The notes: generated from the sequence alone by a model not told the origin. DNA of 19,517 bases from JAKFWF01 sp031365375 (GCA_031365375.1 JANLXZ010000268.1:1-19517); one strand, 5' to 3'; shown: positions 8,718-17,339, counted from the first letter of the stretch. Program-made: numbers and translations.

Positions 8718-11700
8718 AGTGCCAATGGCCAGCCGACAAATCCATAAGCGCTTGGTTCGAAATGCTGGCCGCCGGTTGGCGCCAGTCGAGCAGCATCGCA
8801 TTCAGCCTTGTGTGCCTGCTCGTCCTCGCATCGAATTCGGCGCATGCCCTGCAAGCGACGGCTGTGCCCGCCGATCAAGATCGTATTGAAATCACAGCTT
8901 TCGGCGAGTTGTTCGAGGGGCGTGGCGATAGCCTTCAAACCGAAACCGCCGCTGGTACGGATGGTGTGCCCGGCCGCATGTCGGTGCGTGCAACCACGGC
9001 TGGTACCAACCCGAATTGGGTGGTGTTTGCTTTGCACAATCCGAGCAACAAGCCGATCGAGCGCTGGATCACGGCTGAACGTTACAGCGTCATTGGCTCA
9101 GGCGTCGTGTGGCCCGATCTCGATGCGCGCCGGGTCGAAGCCGTGACACCCTCGCTCGGCTACCTCCCCGATCGGATCAAGAGCGACCGCGCGGACATTT
9201 TCCGCATCACCTTGGATGCCGGGCAAACTGTCACCTATGTCGCGGAGCTTTCGAATGATCGGTTCGCGCGGATTTATCTGTGGAAGCCGCTGGACTACGA
9301 AGTGAAGGCACGGGACCGGCAGCTTTTGAATGGCATATTGCTCGGGATCACCGGGCTTCTCGCAGTATTCCTGACGGCGGTTTTTGCCGCGAACCACAAG
9401 GCAATTTTCCCATCGGCCGCGCTACTTACGTGGTGCGTGCTGGGATACCTTTGCGTGGACTTCGGCTTCTTCCACAAGCTGTTCCAGTTGAAACCCGAAG
9501 ACAACGCGGTTTATCGCGCCGGCACCGAGGCGGCGATGGCGGCAAGCTTTGTCATCTTCTTGCACACATTCCTAAGGATCGGATCCTGGCACGGTTTCAT
9601 CCGTATGATGATGGGTGTATGGATGGTCGGACAACTGGCGCTGGTTGCCGTTGCGGTGATCGATCCACGTCTTGCAGCAAGCTTCGCGCGCATGTCGTTC
9701 GTCGCCATTGGCGTTGTCGGCGGCTTGCTCACGATGTTCCTCGCCTTACGCGGGCAAGACCGTGCGCTGGCCATGGTGCCGACCTGGATGCTGCTGTTGG
9801 TGTGGACCTTCGGTGCCGGTGTCGTTGTTACCGGCCGGCTATCTGGAGATGTCGCCGTCTCCGGATTGATGGCGGGTCTAGTGATGCTCGTTGTTTTGGT
9901 CGGTTTCACGGTCACCCAGTTTGCTTTCCGCACTCTGGAGCCGCTCTACGGCGCCTCTCCCAATGAAATGCAATTGCGGTCCGAGGCGATCGAAAGCGCG
10001 GGCGCTGCAACTTGGGAGTGGGTCGCACGACGCGATGAGGTGAGGACATCACCGTTCGTGGAGGCGATCCTCGGTCTCAACCCAGGCGAGCTGTCGTGCA
10101 AGGTAGACGACTTCGTAAAGCATGTGCATTCGGCTGACAGGGAGCGGTTCAAGCTGCTGTTGTGGTCGACCAAAGAGAAGAACGGCGGCGGCCTGCGCTC
10201 CGAGTTTCGCATGCGCCATTCGGACAATTCGTATCGCTGGTTCGAACTCGATGCAGCGAGCGTGCCCGGCGCCGATCGTCGTGCACTGCGTTGCGTCGGG
10301 TTGATGCGCGACGTGACCGATCAAAAACGCTCGCAAGAACGATTGATGCACGATGCGGTGCACGACAGCTTGACGGGCTTGCCCAATCGGGCGCTGTTTC
10401 TCGATCGATTAGGAACGGCGGTCGCGCGCGCGAAGTCCGAAAGTCAGATCCATCCGACCCTCGTTTTCATCGATCTCGATAAATTCAAGAGCGTCAACTC
10501 GTCGTTTGGTCTGATCGTCGGCGACAGCCTGCTGCTGACCGTCGCGCGCCGGTTATCGCGACACTTGTCACCATTGGATACGCTGGCTCGCGTCGGCGGC
10601 GATCAGTTCGCACTGTTGTTGCTCACCGAGCAGGATCCCCGCGAACTTGCCATGTTGGCCGAGCGCGTGCGCCGAAGCCTGCGCTCGCCAATCAAGATCG
10701 CCGGTCAGGATATTGTGCTCACAGCCTCGATCGGTATCGCCGCGTTCGTGTCGCACGACATGAATGCGGAAGATCTCTTGAAAGACGCCGAGATGGCGAT
10801 GTACCGGGCCAAACGCAGTGGTTCGGATCGGATCGAGATCTTCAAACCGGAAATGCGGGCCGACCGCGACGATAGGGTCGCAATCGAAAGCGATCTGCGA
10901 ACGGCGATCGAAAAAAAGCAGTTGCGCGTCGTTTACCAGCCAATCATCTCGCTGCCGACGGAAGAACTTGCGGGCTTCGAGGCGTTGGTGCGCTGGGACC
11001 ATCCGAAGCATGGTCTGCTCAATCCGGCCGAATTCGTACCTGTCGCCGAGGAAAGCGATTTGATCGTCAAACTCGGCTCGTACGTGCTGTCGATGGCGGC
11101 GGGCGAGGCGGCTCGCTGGCAGAAGGAATTGCCACGGAGCGATAATCCGCTGTTCGTCAGCGTCAATGTTTCGAGCCGGCAACTGTTCCGGCAGGATTTG
11201 ATTCAGGAAATTCGTCATATCCTCGGACGTAATTTGGTACCGCCGGGCTCGTTGCGGCTCGAGGTTACCGAGAGCCTGGTGATGGAAAACCCGGAGCAGG
11301 CTGTCGAAATTCTCGAATGGCTTCGGGCCGCCGGCGCGCTTCTGTCGATGGATGATTTTGGAACGGGCTATTCGTCGCTCGCCTATTTGCAACGCTTCCC
11401 ATTCGACACCGTCAAGATCGATAAGGATCTGGTGCAAGGTGGCAATGCGGACGGCACCGGATCGCCGATCGTTCGCTCGATCGTCGCCCTTGCGCACGAA
11501 CTCGGCCGCAAGGTTGTCGCTGAGGGCGTCGAGCGTGCCGAGGATGTGGGCTTCCTGCGCTCGATCGGTTGCGAGTACGCGCAAGGTTTCTACTACGGCG
11601 AACCGATGTCCGAGCGCGACGTCATGTCGATGTTGCGTGTGATCCGAAAATCGGAACGCAAATTGCAACGGCGCGGCTATTTCCGCACCAAACCTAAGCC

Positions 11701-12349
11701 GGTCCCACCGAAGACCGACGAGGCGGTCACCCATGAGATTGCCGCGAAGCCACGGAAGCAGGCCAAGCCCAACCCCGCATCGAAACCGGCGCCAGGCTCT
11801 CCGGAAGCGGTCGCAGCTGCCCTTAAAGTTGCTGATTTGTCGGCTCCGGGTTCAGCCCGGCCACGCTTGGGAGGCGATTTGCCGGCGGCTGCGGTCCGTC
11901 TGCGTCCACGCAATCCGCAGCCGGCGAAAGAGCCTGTGCGAGCCCCGGAATTGACGCCGCCTCCAAATCGCACCAAGCCACCAGCCCGGCCGCAGGCGCC
12001 GCATTTGCAACCAACGCCTTTGCATCCGGCGGTGGCCCCGCTTGCCATTCGGCCACATCCGCAGTCCCCCAACGCGCCGCAGTTTGAGACCGCCCGTCAG
12101 ATGGCGGCGCAAGCTTATCAGGCGCCGCCGAACTATCCGCAGCCGACCCATCCGTACGTCACCGCGCAGCCAGGCCAGCCACCACGTCAGCAGCCGCCGA
12201 TCTTTAACTCTCCGCCACCCAATCTCGAGGGATTGCCACCAGCGATCGCGGCGAGCATCGCCAAACTCGCGGGTATGGGCGATGGGACATTGCGGCCTGA
12301 CGGGCAACCGCACCCAACGACCATTCCCAAGAAGGTAATTGGGCGCTGA
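8714..12349 (+). CDS. membrane-bound c-di-GMP signalling protein: 7TM-like sensor, PAS, degenerate GGDEF, EAL, proline-rich tail
   Basis: This is a 1211-aa protein. A hydrophobic signal-like segment (about 20-45) is followed by a periplasmic domain to about 200, then a run of about seven membrane helices (200-415) in the manner of 7TMR-DISM receptors. Next come a PAS-like domain (about 420-540), a GGDEF domain whose signature is G628-G629-D630-Q631-F632, and an EAL domain. The EAL domain keeps its metal and catalytic residues: E756 (EAL), N818, E850/E853 region, D880-D881, K901, E937/E940 and Q957. It is therefore most likely a c-di-GMP phosphodiesterase, with the GGDQF domain cyclase-inactive or regulatory. 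From about 995 to the end the chain is a low-complexity Pro/Ala/Lys/Arg/Gln tail, presumably cytoplasmic and disordered. ATG at 8714 overlaps the upstream stop (ATGA). The ligand sensed is unknown. Confidence 0.92.
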   Translation: MKCQWPADKSISAWFEMLAAGWRQSSSIAFSLVCLLVLASNSAHALQATAVPADQDRIEITAFGELFEGRGDSLQTETAAGTDGVPGRMSVRATTAGTNPNWVVFALHNPSNKPIERWITAERYSVIGSGVVWPDLDARRVEAVTPSLGYLPDRIKSDRADIFRITLDAGQTVTYVAELSNDRFARIYLWKPLDYEVKARDRQLLNGILLGITGLLAVFLTAVFAANHKAIFPSAALLTWCVLGYLCVDFGFFHKLFQLKPEDNAVYRAGTEAAMAASFVIFLHTFLRIGSWHGFIRMMMGVWMVGQLALVAVAVIDPRLAASFARMSFVAIGVVGGLLTMFLALRGQDRALAMVPTWMLLLVWTFGAGVVVTGRLSGDVAVSGLMAGLVMLVVLVGFTVTQFAFRTLEPLYGASPNEMQLRSEAIESAGAATWEWVARRDEVRTSPFVEAILGLNPGELSCKVDDFVKHVHSADRERFKLLLWSTKEKNGGGLRSEFRMRHSDNSYRWFELDAASVPGADRRALRCVGLMRDVTDQKRSQERLMHDAVHDSLTGLPNRALFLDRLGTAVARAKSESQIHPTLVFIDLDKFKSVNSSFGLIVGDSLLLTVARRLSRHLSPLDTLARVGGDQFALLLLTEQDPRELAMLAERVRRSLRSPIKIAGQDIVLTASIGIAAFVSHDMNAEDLLKDAEMAMYRAKRSGSDRIEIFKPEMRADRDDRVAIESDLRTAIEKKQLRVVYQPIISLPTEELAGFEALVRWDHPKHGLLNPAEFVPVAEESDLIVKLGSYVLSMAAGEAARWQKELPRSDNPLFVSVNVSSRQLFRQDLIQEIRHILGRNLVPPGSLRLEVTESLVMENPEQAVEILEWLRAAGALLSMDDFGTGYSSLAYLQRFPFDTVKIDKDLVQGGNADGTGSPIVRSIVALAHELGRKVVAEGVERAEDVGFLRSIGCEYAQGFYYGEPMSERDVMSMLRVIRKSERKLQRRGYFRTKPKPVPPKTDEAVTHEIAAKPRKQAKPNPASKPAPGSPEAVAAALKVADLSAPGSARPRLGGDLPAAAVRLRPRNPQPAKEPVRAPELTPPPNRTKPPARPQAPHLQPTPLHPAVAPLAIRPHPQSPNAPQFETARQMAAQAYQAPPNYPQPTHPYVTAQPGQPPRQQPPIFNSPPPNLEGLPPAIAASIAKLAGMGDGTLRPDGQPHPTTIPKKVIGR

Positions 12350-12365
12350 GCAGCTTTACTCGATC

Positions 12366-12638
12366 CTATTTCGAAGGATTGCGAAACGCCCCTAAGAGGC
12401 GGGCGATGAACCAGATCGGGATCACCACGACCGCACCGATCAGGAAATAGTTTATCAGCCCCCGAAAGGCGCCGAAGCCCATGCTGTAGATGTTTTGTGC
12501 CAGCATCTCGAGGCGGTAGAGGATATCCGGCGGCGAGATATTGAGCGCCTGCAGCACAATCCCGACGACGATCGAAATGATCACCAGGCGGATCAGAACG
12601 CCCACCGGATTGCCGCCGAAAATTCGCTCGCGGTCCAT
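12366..12638 (-). CDS. small two-helix membrane protein, DUF6460-like
   Basis: A 90-aa protein on the minus strand. It begins MDRERIFGGNPVGVLIRL and has two hydrophobic segments (about residues 12-31 and 62-83) separated by an amphipathic stretch; it ends RLLGAFRNPSK. The pattern fits the DUF6460 family of short alphaproteobacterial membrane proteins, for which I know no function. The start is set by a strong Shine-Dalgarno GGAGG (plus-strand 12648-12652), 9 nt before the ATG. The frame extends upstream, but that part is Arg-rich and lacks family character. The gene is convergent with the EAL gene, with only 16 nt between their stops, and divergent from the helicase gene. Confidence 0.85.
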   Translation of the reverse strand: MDRERIFGGNPVGVLIRLVIISIVVGIVLQALNISPPDILYRLEMLAQNIYSMGFGAFRGLINYFLIGAVVVIPIWFIARLLGAFRNPSK

Positions 12639-12727
12639 CGTTGATATCCTCCAACGTCGCATCGTCAATTGGTCGCGCCGTGGGGCGACACGGCTTTGCG
12701 GTAACATATTTTGCAGACTGATGCGAC

Positions 12728-12752
12728 CGGCGCGAAAGGTGCGCCGAAAGGT
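12728..12752 (+). other. hairpin with repeated CGAAAGGT in the helicase leader
   Basis: CGGCGC (12728-12733) pairs with GCGCCG (12741-12746), leaving the loop GAAAGGT. The octamer CGAAAGGT occurs twice, at 12733-12740 and 12745-12752. The second copy supplies the Shine-Dalgarno (GAAAGG, 12746-12751) 9 nt before the GTG start at 12761. The stem would therefore end on the first base of the ribosome site. Its role, if any, is unproven. Confidence 0.4.
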
Positions 12753-12760
12753 AAGATAGA

Positions 12761-15325
12761 GTGGGCGTAATCGCAAAGCAAAGGCGGGTCAGAACGGCTG
12801 AGCGGCACCTGTTGCCGCCAGTGTTCGAAGCCTGGTTCGCGAAGCGTGGCTGGGTGCCCCGCGCGCATCAGTTAGCCCTGTTGGAGCGGGCTCGTGCCGG
12901 GCGCTCGACGCTTCTTATTGCGCCAACCGGCGCCGGTAAAACGCTCGCTGGCTTCTTGCCGAGCCTCGTCGATTTGACGACCAACCAGGCAAAGCCGGCT
13001 GAGGGGGCTGGTCTACACACGCTCTACGTTTCGCCGTTGAAGGCGCTGGCCGTCGACGTCGCCCGCAACTTGACGCAGCCGGTCGCCGAGATGGGGCTGC
13101 CGATCCGCATCGAGACGCGAACCAGCGATACGTCCGTCGCGAAACGATCCCGGCAGCGCTCGAAGCCGCCGGAAGTACTGCTCACGACGCCCGAGCAGAT
13201 CGCGCTTCTGATCAGCCACGAGGATGCGCATTTTTTATTCCGCGATTTGAAATTTGTAATCCTCGATGAGTTGCACGCATTGGCCGCGTCGAAGCGTGGT
13301 GACTTGATGGCTTTGGGATTGGCTCGCCTGCGAACATTGGCGCCGGGACTGATTACCATCGGACTTTCGGCGACCGTCGCCCGACCATCCGAGCTGCAGG
13401 CTTTCGTTGTGCCACAAACGATGTCGCACGATCGCACGATGCTCGGAGATCTCGTGTTCACGGGGGGAGGTGCCAAACCGCACATCACGATCCTTGAAAC
13501 CGACGAGCCATTGCCTTGGTCTGGGCACACGGCTCGTTACGCCGTCGCGCAAATCTACGAGACGCTTAGAGCCTACAAGCTGTCGCTTTTGTTCGTAAAC
13601 ACCCGCAGTCAAGCCGAGATTTTATTCCAGGAACTCTGGAAGGCGAACGAGGATAATTTGCCGATCGCCCTGCATCACGGATCGCTCGATGCAACGCAGC
13701 GGCGGCGTGTCGAAGCGGCGATGGCAGCTGGGAAACTCAAGGCCGTCGTGTGTACGTCGACGCTCGATTTGGGTATCGATTGGGGGGATGTCGATCTCGT
13801 CATCAATATCGGCGCGCCGAAAGGCGCCAGCCGGCTGATCCAGCGCATCGGCCGCGCCAATCACCGTCTCGACGAGCCATCACGCGCGATACTCGTTCCG
13901 GGCAACCGGTTCGAGGTGCTCGAATGCCGCGCCGCGCTCGATGCGGCGGAAGCAAACGTGCAGGACGTTCAGATGCTCCGCTCCGGCACGCTCGATGTCC
14001 TGTGCCAGCACGTGATGGGCATCGCATGCAGTGCGCCGTTCGTGCCGGGCGAGTTGTACGAAGAGGTACGCTCCGCCGCGCCCTATTGCGCACTGACGCG
14101 CATCGACTTCGATCGCGTCCTCGATTTTGTCGCGACCGGCGGATATGCGTTGCGCTCCTACGAACGTTACGCCCGCCTGCGCCCGACCGATGATGGCCGC
14201 TTACGCCTCGCCCATCCCAGGCTCGCCCAACAACACCGCATGAATGTCGGCACCATCGTCGATAGCGAGATGTTGAAAGTACGGCTGATTGGAAAAGGCC
14301 AGCGGCCGCCATCGGCGGACGGGCGCCCGGGTAAGCGCGGCATGCCGATGATGGGCGGCCGCGTGCTCGGACAGATGGACGAGTGGTGGGCCGGCGAAAT
14401 GACGCCGGGAGACACGTTCGTTTTCGCCGGCGAGATCCTGCGGCTCGAAGGCGTGAAAGACAGCGAGGTTTACGTCACCCGTAGCTGGGCGAAATCGCCG
14501 ATGGTGCCCAGTTACGGTGGCGGCAGATTTCCATTGTCGACGCATCTGGCGAGCCGCGTGCGCGCGATGCTGGCGGACAGTTCATCATGGTCCAACCTGC
14601 CGTTGCCAGTGCGAGAATGGCTTGGCCTGCAAGCGATAAAGTCCGCTCTTCCGACCACAACGGAAGTTCTTGTCGAAACTTTCCCGCGCGAGGACCGGCA
14701 TTACCTCGTTGCTTATCCGTTCGAGGGGCGCCTTGCCCACCAGACGCTCGGTATGTTGTTGACGCGGCGGCTCGAACGCGCCCGCGCCCGGCCTTTAGGA
14801 TTCGTCGCCAACGACTACGGCATATCGGTTTGGGCGGCTGGTGATCTCTCGGCCATGATCGCCGATGGGCGTCTCAATCTCGACCGGCTGTTCTCCGAGG
14901 ACATGCTGGGCGACGATCTCGAAGCGTGGCTCGCCGAGAGTTCGCTGATGAAGCGCACATTCCGCATTTGCGCCGTAATCGCCGGGCTTATCGACCGGCG
15001 CTTTCCGGGCAAAGAGAAATCCGGCCGGCAGGTGACGATCTCGACGAACCTGATTTACGATGTGCTGCGCCAACATGATCCGCATCACATTTTGCTCGAA
15101 GCGGCTTGGGCAGATGCGGCAACGGGCCTGTTGGATATTCGTCGATTGGCCGAATTTCTCAGCCGCGTAAAGGGTAGTATAAATCATCACGCGCTGAGTC
15201 GCGCGTCGCCACTATCCGTGCCGATTTTGTTGGAGATCGGCCGCGAGTCGGTTGCAGGCAAAGGCGGGGATAGTTTGCTACGCGAGGCTTCGGAAGCGCT
15301 GATCGCGGAGGCGATGGGGGGATAG
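12761..15325 (+). CDS. ligase-associated DEXH-box DNA helicase (Lhr family)
   Basis: This is an 854-aa superfamily 2 helicase of the Lhr type, matching the ligase-associated DEXH helicases that accompany a bacterial ATP-dependent DNA ligase, a ligase-associated exonuclease and PdeM in DNA repair gene sets. Motifs in order are Q-motif region RAHQLALLERA, Walker A APTGAGKT (54-61, K60), DEXH box DELH (169-172), SAT (203-205), the helicase C half with STLDLGIDWGDVDLVI, and motif VI QRIGRANHR (361-369). The long C-terminal half carries the Lhr-specific region (GRVLGQMDEWWAGEMTPGDTFVFAG, PREDRHYLVAYPFEGRLAHQTLGMLL). The start is a GTG at 12761 with GAAAGG 9 nt before it. The stop is 2 nt from the next gene's ATG, a clear operon. 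The ligase and exonuclease are not in this window. Confidence 0.95.
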   Translation: MGVIAKQRRVRTAERHLLPPVFEAWFAKRGWVPRAHQLALLERARAGRSTLLIAPTGAGKTLAGFLPSLVDLTTNQAKPAEGAGLHTLYVSPLKALAVDVARNLTQPVAEMGLPIRIETRTSDTSVAKRSRQRSKPPEVLLTTPEQIALLISHEDAHFLFRDLKFVILDELHALAASKRGDLMALGLARLRTLAPGLITIGLSATVARPSELQAFVVPQTMSHDRTMLGDLVFTGGGAKPHITILETDEPLPWSGHTARYAVAQIYETLRAYKLSLLFVNTRSQAEILFQELWKANEDNLPIALHHGSLDATQRRRVEAAMAAGKLKAVVCTSTLDLGIDWGDVDLVINIGAPKGASRLIQRIGRANHRLDEPSRAILVPGNRFEVLECRAALDAAEANVQDVQMLRSGTLDVLCQHVMGIACSAPFVPGELYEEVRSAAPYCALTRIDFDRVLDFVATGGYALRSYERYARLRPTDDGRLRLAHPRLAQQHRMNVGTIVDSEMLKVRLIGKGQRPPSADGRPGKRGMPMMGGRVLGQMDEWWAGEMTPGDTFVFAGEILRLEGVKDSEVYVTRSWAKSPMVPSYGGGRFPLSTHLASRVRAMLADSSSWSNLPLPVREWLGLQAIKSALPTTTEVLVETFPREDRHYLVAYPFEGRLAHQTLGMLLTRRLERARARPLGFVANDYGISVWAAGDLSAMIADGRLNLDRLFSEDMLGDDLEAWLAESSLMKRTFRICAVIAGLIDRRFPGKEKSGRQVTISTNLIYDVLRQHDPHHILLEAAWADAATGLLDIRRLAEFLSRVKGSINHHALSRASPLSVPILLEIGRESVAGKGGDSLLREASEALIAEAMGG

Positions 15326-15327
15326 TA

Positions 15328-16050
15328 ATGCTTGAATTAAAGCCCGAGCGTTTCGGCTTGCAGGATTTTAATACGCAGCCGATTTCGTTGTGCGGAAAAT
15401 CATTTATCGCTGATCAATCGGGCAGCCTGTATTGGCACGCCGAGAAGGCGCTGATCATTACCGATCTGCATTTGGAGAAGGGCTCCTCGTATGCCCGGCG
15501 TGGCTGCATGTTGCCGCCCTACGATACGCGGCAAACGCTGATGCGGCTGGCCGAGACGATCGACCGGTATGATGTCGACACTGTCATCGCTTTGGGCGAC
15601 AGCTTGCATGACGTCGGCGCGTGCGGCCGAATCTCGCGCGACGATCTCGATATTTTGCACATCATGCAAGAAGATCGGCGCTGGATCTGGGTCACCGGCA
15701 ACCATGATCCGGTGTTGAGTAAAAAGTTCGGCGGCGAGGTGGTCGATGAGTTGGAGCTCGAAGGCGTGAGCTTGCGTCATGTGCCAAGCCAGGGCCGTGT
15801 CACGCACGAGATCGCCGGCCACATGCATCCGGCGGCGCGGTTGTCGCTGTACGGCAGTACACTCCGTCGCCCCTGCTTCGTCGGCAATGGTCTGCGGCTG
15901 GTGTTACCCGCGTTCGGTGCCTTTGCCGGCGGGCTCAATGTGCTCGATGAGGCCTTCGTGCCGCTGTTCGGCGATGATGGGCTGTCGGTCTGGATGCTCG
16001 GTCAAGAGGGGCTTTATCCGGTCGCGACCCGGCAGTTGCGGGGCGATTGA
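15328..16050 (+). CDS. pdeM: ligase-associated DNA damage response metallophosphoesterase PdeM
   Basis: A 240-aa calcineurin-like metallophosphoesterase of the PdeM type, predicted to be an endonuclease or phosphodiesterase working with the helicase gene directly upstream. The metal-binding motifs are all present: D46-L-H48 in TDLHLEKGSSYARRG, GDSLHD (90-95), GNHDP (124-128) and GHMHP (164-168). The block YDTRQTLMRL is also characteristic of the family. The first 20 or so residues (LELKPERFGLQDFNTQPI) precede the usual family start, but ATG at 15328 has GGGGGATA just upstream and sits 2 nt after the helicase stop, so it is retained. No terminator was recognised in the 74 nt that follow. The exact nuclease activity of the family is less certain than its fold. 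Confidence 0.92.
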   Translation: MLELKPERFGLQDFNTQPISLCGKSFIADQSGSLYWHAEKALIITDLHLEKGSSYARRGCMLPPYDTRQTLMRLAETIDRYDVDTVIALGDSLHDVGACGRISRDDLDILHIMQEDRRWIWVTGNHDPVLSKKFGGEVVDELELEGVSLRHVPSQGRVTHEIAGHMHPAARLSLYGSTLRRPCFVGNGLRLVLPAFGAFAGGLNVLDEAFVPLFGDDGLSVWMLGQEGLYPVATRQLRGD

Positions 16051-16090
16051 ACGTGTGCGGGGAGTATTGGTCGGCTCACAGCAGCGTGAT

Positions 16091-16101
16091 ACGTTGAACG
16101 T
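16091..16101. promoter_or_regulatory. 11-bp near-palindrome ahead of the HEPN gene
   Basis: ACGTTGAACGT is a perfect palindrome around one central base, placed 23 nt before the ATG at 16125, in the 74-nt gap after pdeM. It could be an operator half of the promoter region, but the motif is short and may be chance. No convincing -35/-10 pair was found with it. Confidence 0.18.
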
Positions 16102-16124
16102 TACCAAGGCACCGCGGGACGAAT

Positions 16125-17339
16125 ATGACAAAGAATGAAGTGCTGCAGAGTAAACAGAGTGAATTCAGTCCGTTCTTGTTGGCACACCCATCAGCAAAAA
16201 TCGACTTCATCGATGATGCGAAGCACCGTTTAGCAATCATAGGAGCATGGAACGACGATTCGGTTCTACTTGCGATAGACACTAACTCCAAGCCTCTTAG
16301 CGACGCGCTCAATAACGTAGTTTTGCTTGAGCGTTTCTCCGCAATCTTTCACCCTGACACGCAGGAGATCGAGTTTATCTACTCAGCGCTTCCCCTTTCT
16401 TCGTATCTTTCGGGACGCGAGTTTACCTTTGATCTTGCTGGCAAGTCACATAAATGTCGCTACGCAGAGTGCAGTGCCGACCTGCTCGCGATCGCAGGCT
16501 GTTTCCGTCCAGCTCGCAAAAGAACGGAGTCGGACTATCGAAACCTTGTCTATATTGAACCGTATGTCCGCATGCAGAACGATCCGAAATTTCTCGAGCG
16601 GTTTGGCTACACGAAGCCTAGCTCGTTCTGGGTTTCGAATGTAGATGCTGCCGGCGACGAGCTATACGAGTTGGCTCGGCATTTGAACTTTTACATGTCT
16701 TATTACGATTCAGGTTCGCCTAACATCAATCTGGTTGACCAAGCAATCGATGACCCGAGTCTGACACCGCTCGAACGATACCGACACAAGTCATTTCCTT
16801 CAAAGATCAGAGCCTCAAGAATTGACGATGAGTTGTTACATCTGTGGCATGCAAGCCTCCGTGGCGACGAGGCGCGAAAGTTTGTGTATGGGTACCAGAT
16901 TTTGGAGTACGCAGCGCACTACGCGCTTGAGACGGAAGCTAGGTCTCGCGTTCGCAAATACCTGTCGGCGCCACACGTGGCTGATCACGCAGAAGTAGTG
17001 ATAGCTGAGATTCTCGATTTACTCTCAGACACGAAAGTGCAGGATAGTGTTAAGATTGATTGGACGTTGCGTCGGGCGGTCGATCCCAAACTGGTTTGGG
17101 AAGCCATTGAGAAGCACAAGGAATTCTTTGCGGAAGACACCGTGTTCGATGGCGGTGTGACCATCGATGCCCTCGTCCCAAAAAGTATGAAAGGTGAGGA
17201 CTTCGCTAAGGCGTTGCCGAAAACGTTGCCGATTGCTCTGCGAAATATCCGTAACGCTCTCTCTCACGGGAGAGAAGCGAGACAAGTAAGGATCATTGCG
17301 CCTGACCTGAGCCCCGCAAATTCCTCCAAATTTGGGTAG
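16125..17339 (+). CDS. hypothetical HEPN-motif protein, 3' end displaced by an insertion sequence
   Basis: I do not recognise the family by name. The N-terminal part (about 1-225) looks mostly beta-strand and mixed, with patches such as FIYSALPLSSYLSGREFTF and SSFWVSN. The rest (about 225-385) is helical and ends in LRNIRNALSHGREARQ. There R376-N-A-L-S-H381 fits the RX4-6H motif of HEPN domains, many of which are RNases in toxin-antitoxin, abortive infection or ApeA-like anti-phage proteins. As written it has 404 codons, but the native sequence ends at codon 393: the last 11 residues (DLSPANSSKFG) are read from the left end of the IS. Joining across the IS gives 436 codons with a plausible helical end. 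The gene is visibly more A/T-rich than its neighbours, suggesting acquisition. GGGAC before the ATG is a weak ribosome site. A defence role is inference only. Confidence 0.7.
   Translation: MTKNEVLQSKQSEFSPFLLAHPSAKIDFIDDAKHRLAIIGAWNDDSVLLAIDTNSKPLSDALNNVVLLERFSAIFHPDTQEIEFIYSALPLSSYLSGREFTFDLAGKSHKCRYAECSADLLAIAGCFRPARKRTESDYRNLVYIEPYVRMQNDPKFLERFGYTKPSSFWVSNVDAAGDELYELARHLNFYMSYYDSGSPNINLVDQAIDDPSLTPLERYRHKSFPSKIRASRIDDELLHLWHASLRGDEARKFVYGYQILEYAAHYALETEARSRVRKYLSAPHVADHAEVVIAEILDLLSDTKVQDSVKIDWTLRRAVDPKLVWEAIEKHKEFFAEDTVFDGGVTIDALVPKSMKGEDFAKALPKTLPIALRNIRNALSHGREARQVRIIAPDLSPANSSKFG
17299..17302. repeat. target site duplication CGCC, left copy
   Basis: CGCC directly precedes the left end of the IS and is repeated at 18531-18534 directly after the right end. 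Four-base duplications are usual for IS407-group elements. This identifies the insertion point inside the HEPN gene. Confidence 0.85.
17303..17315 (+). repeat. IS left terminal inverted repeat
   Basis: TGACCTGAGCCCC matches the reverse complement of 18518-18530 exactly over 13 bp. A 10-bp palindrome CCAAATTTGG (17326-17335) lies just inside this end, in the likely promoter region of orfA. Confidence 0.92.

Noticed and set aside
10568..11734. Long minus-strand open frame of 388 codons opposite the GGDEF-EAL gene
   Set aside because: It mirrors the codon pattern of the plus-strand gene, which has clear domain motifs; the minus product shows no recognisable family and no good ribosome site. Typical antisense shadow in GC-rich DNA.
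12639..12760. Extended N-terminus of the small membrane protein toward 12776
   Set aside because: The added 46 residues are Arg-rich and unlike a membrane-protein leader, while ATG at 12638 has GGAGG at ideal distance.
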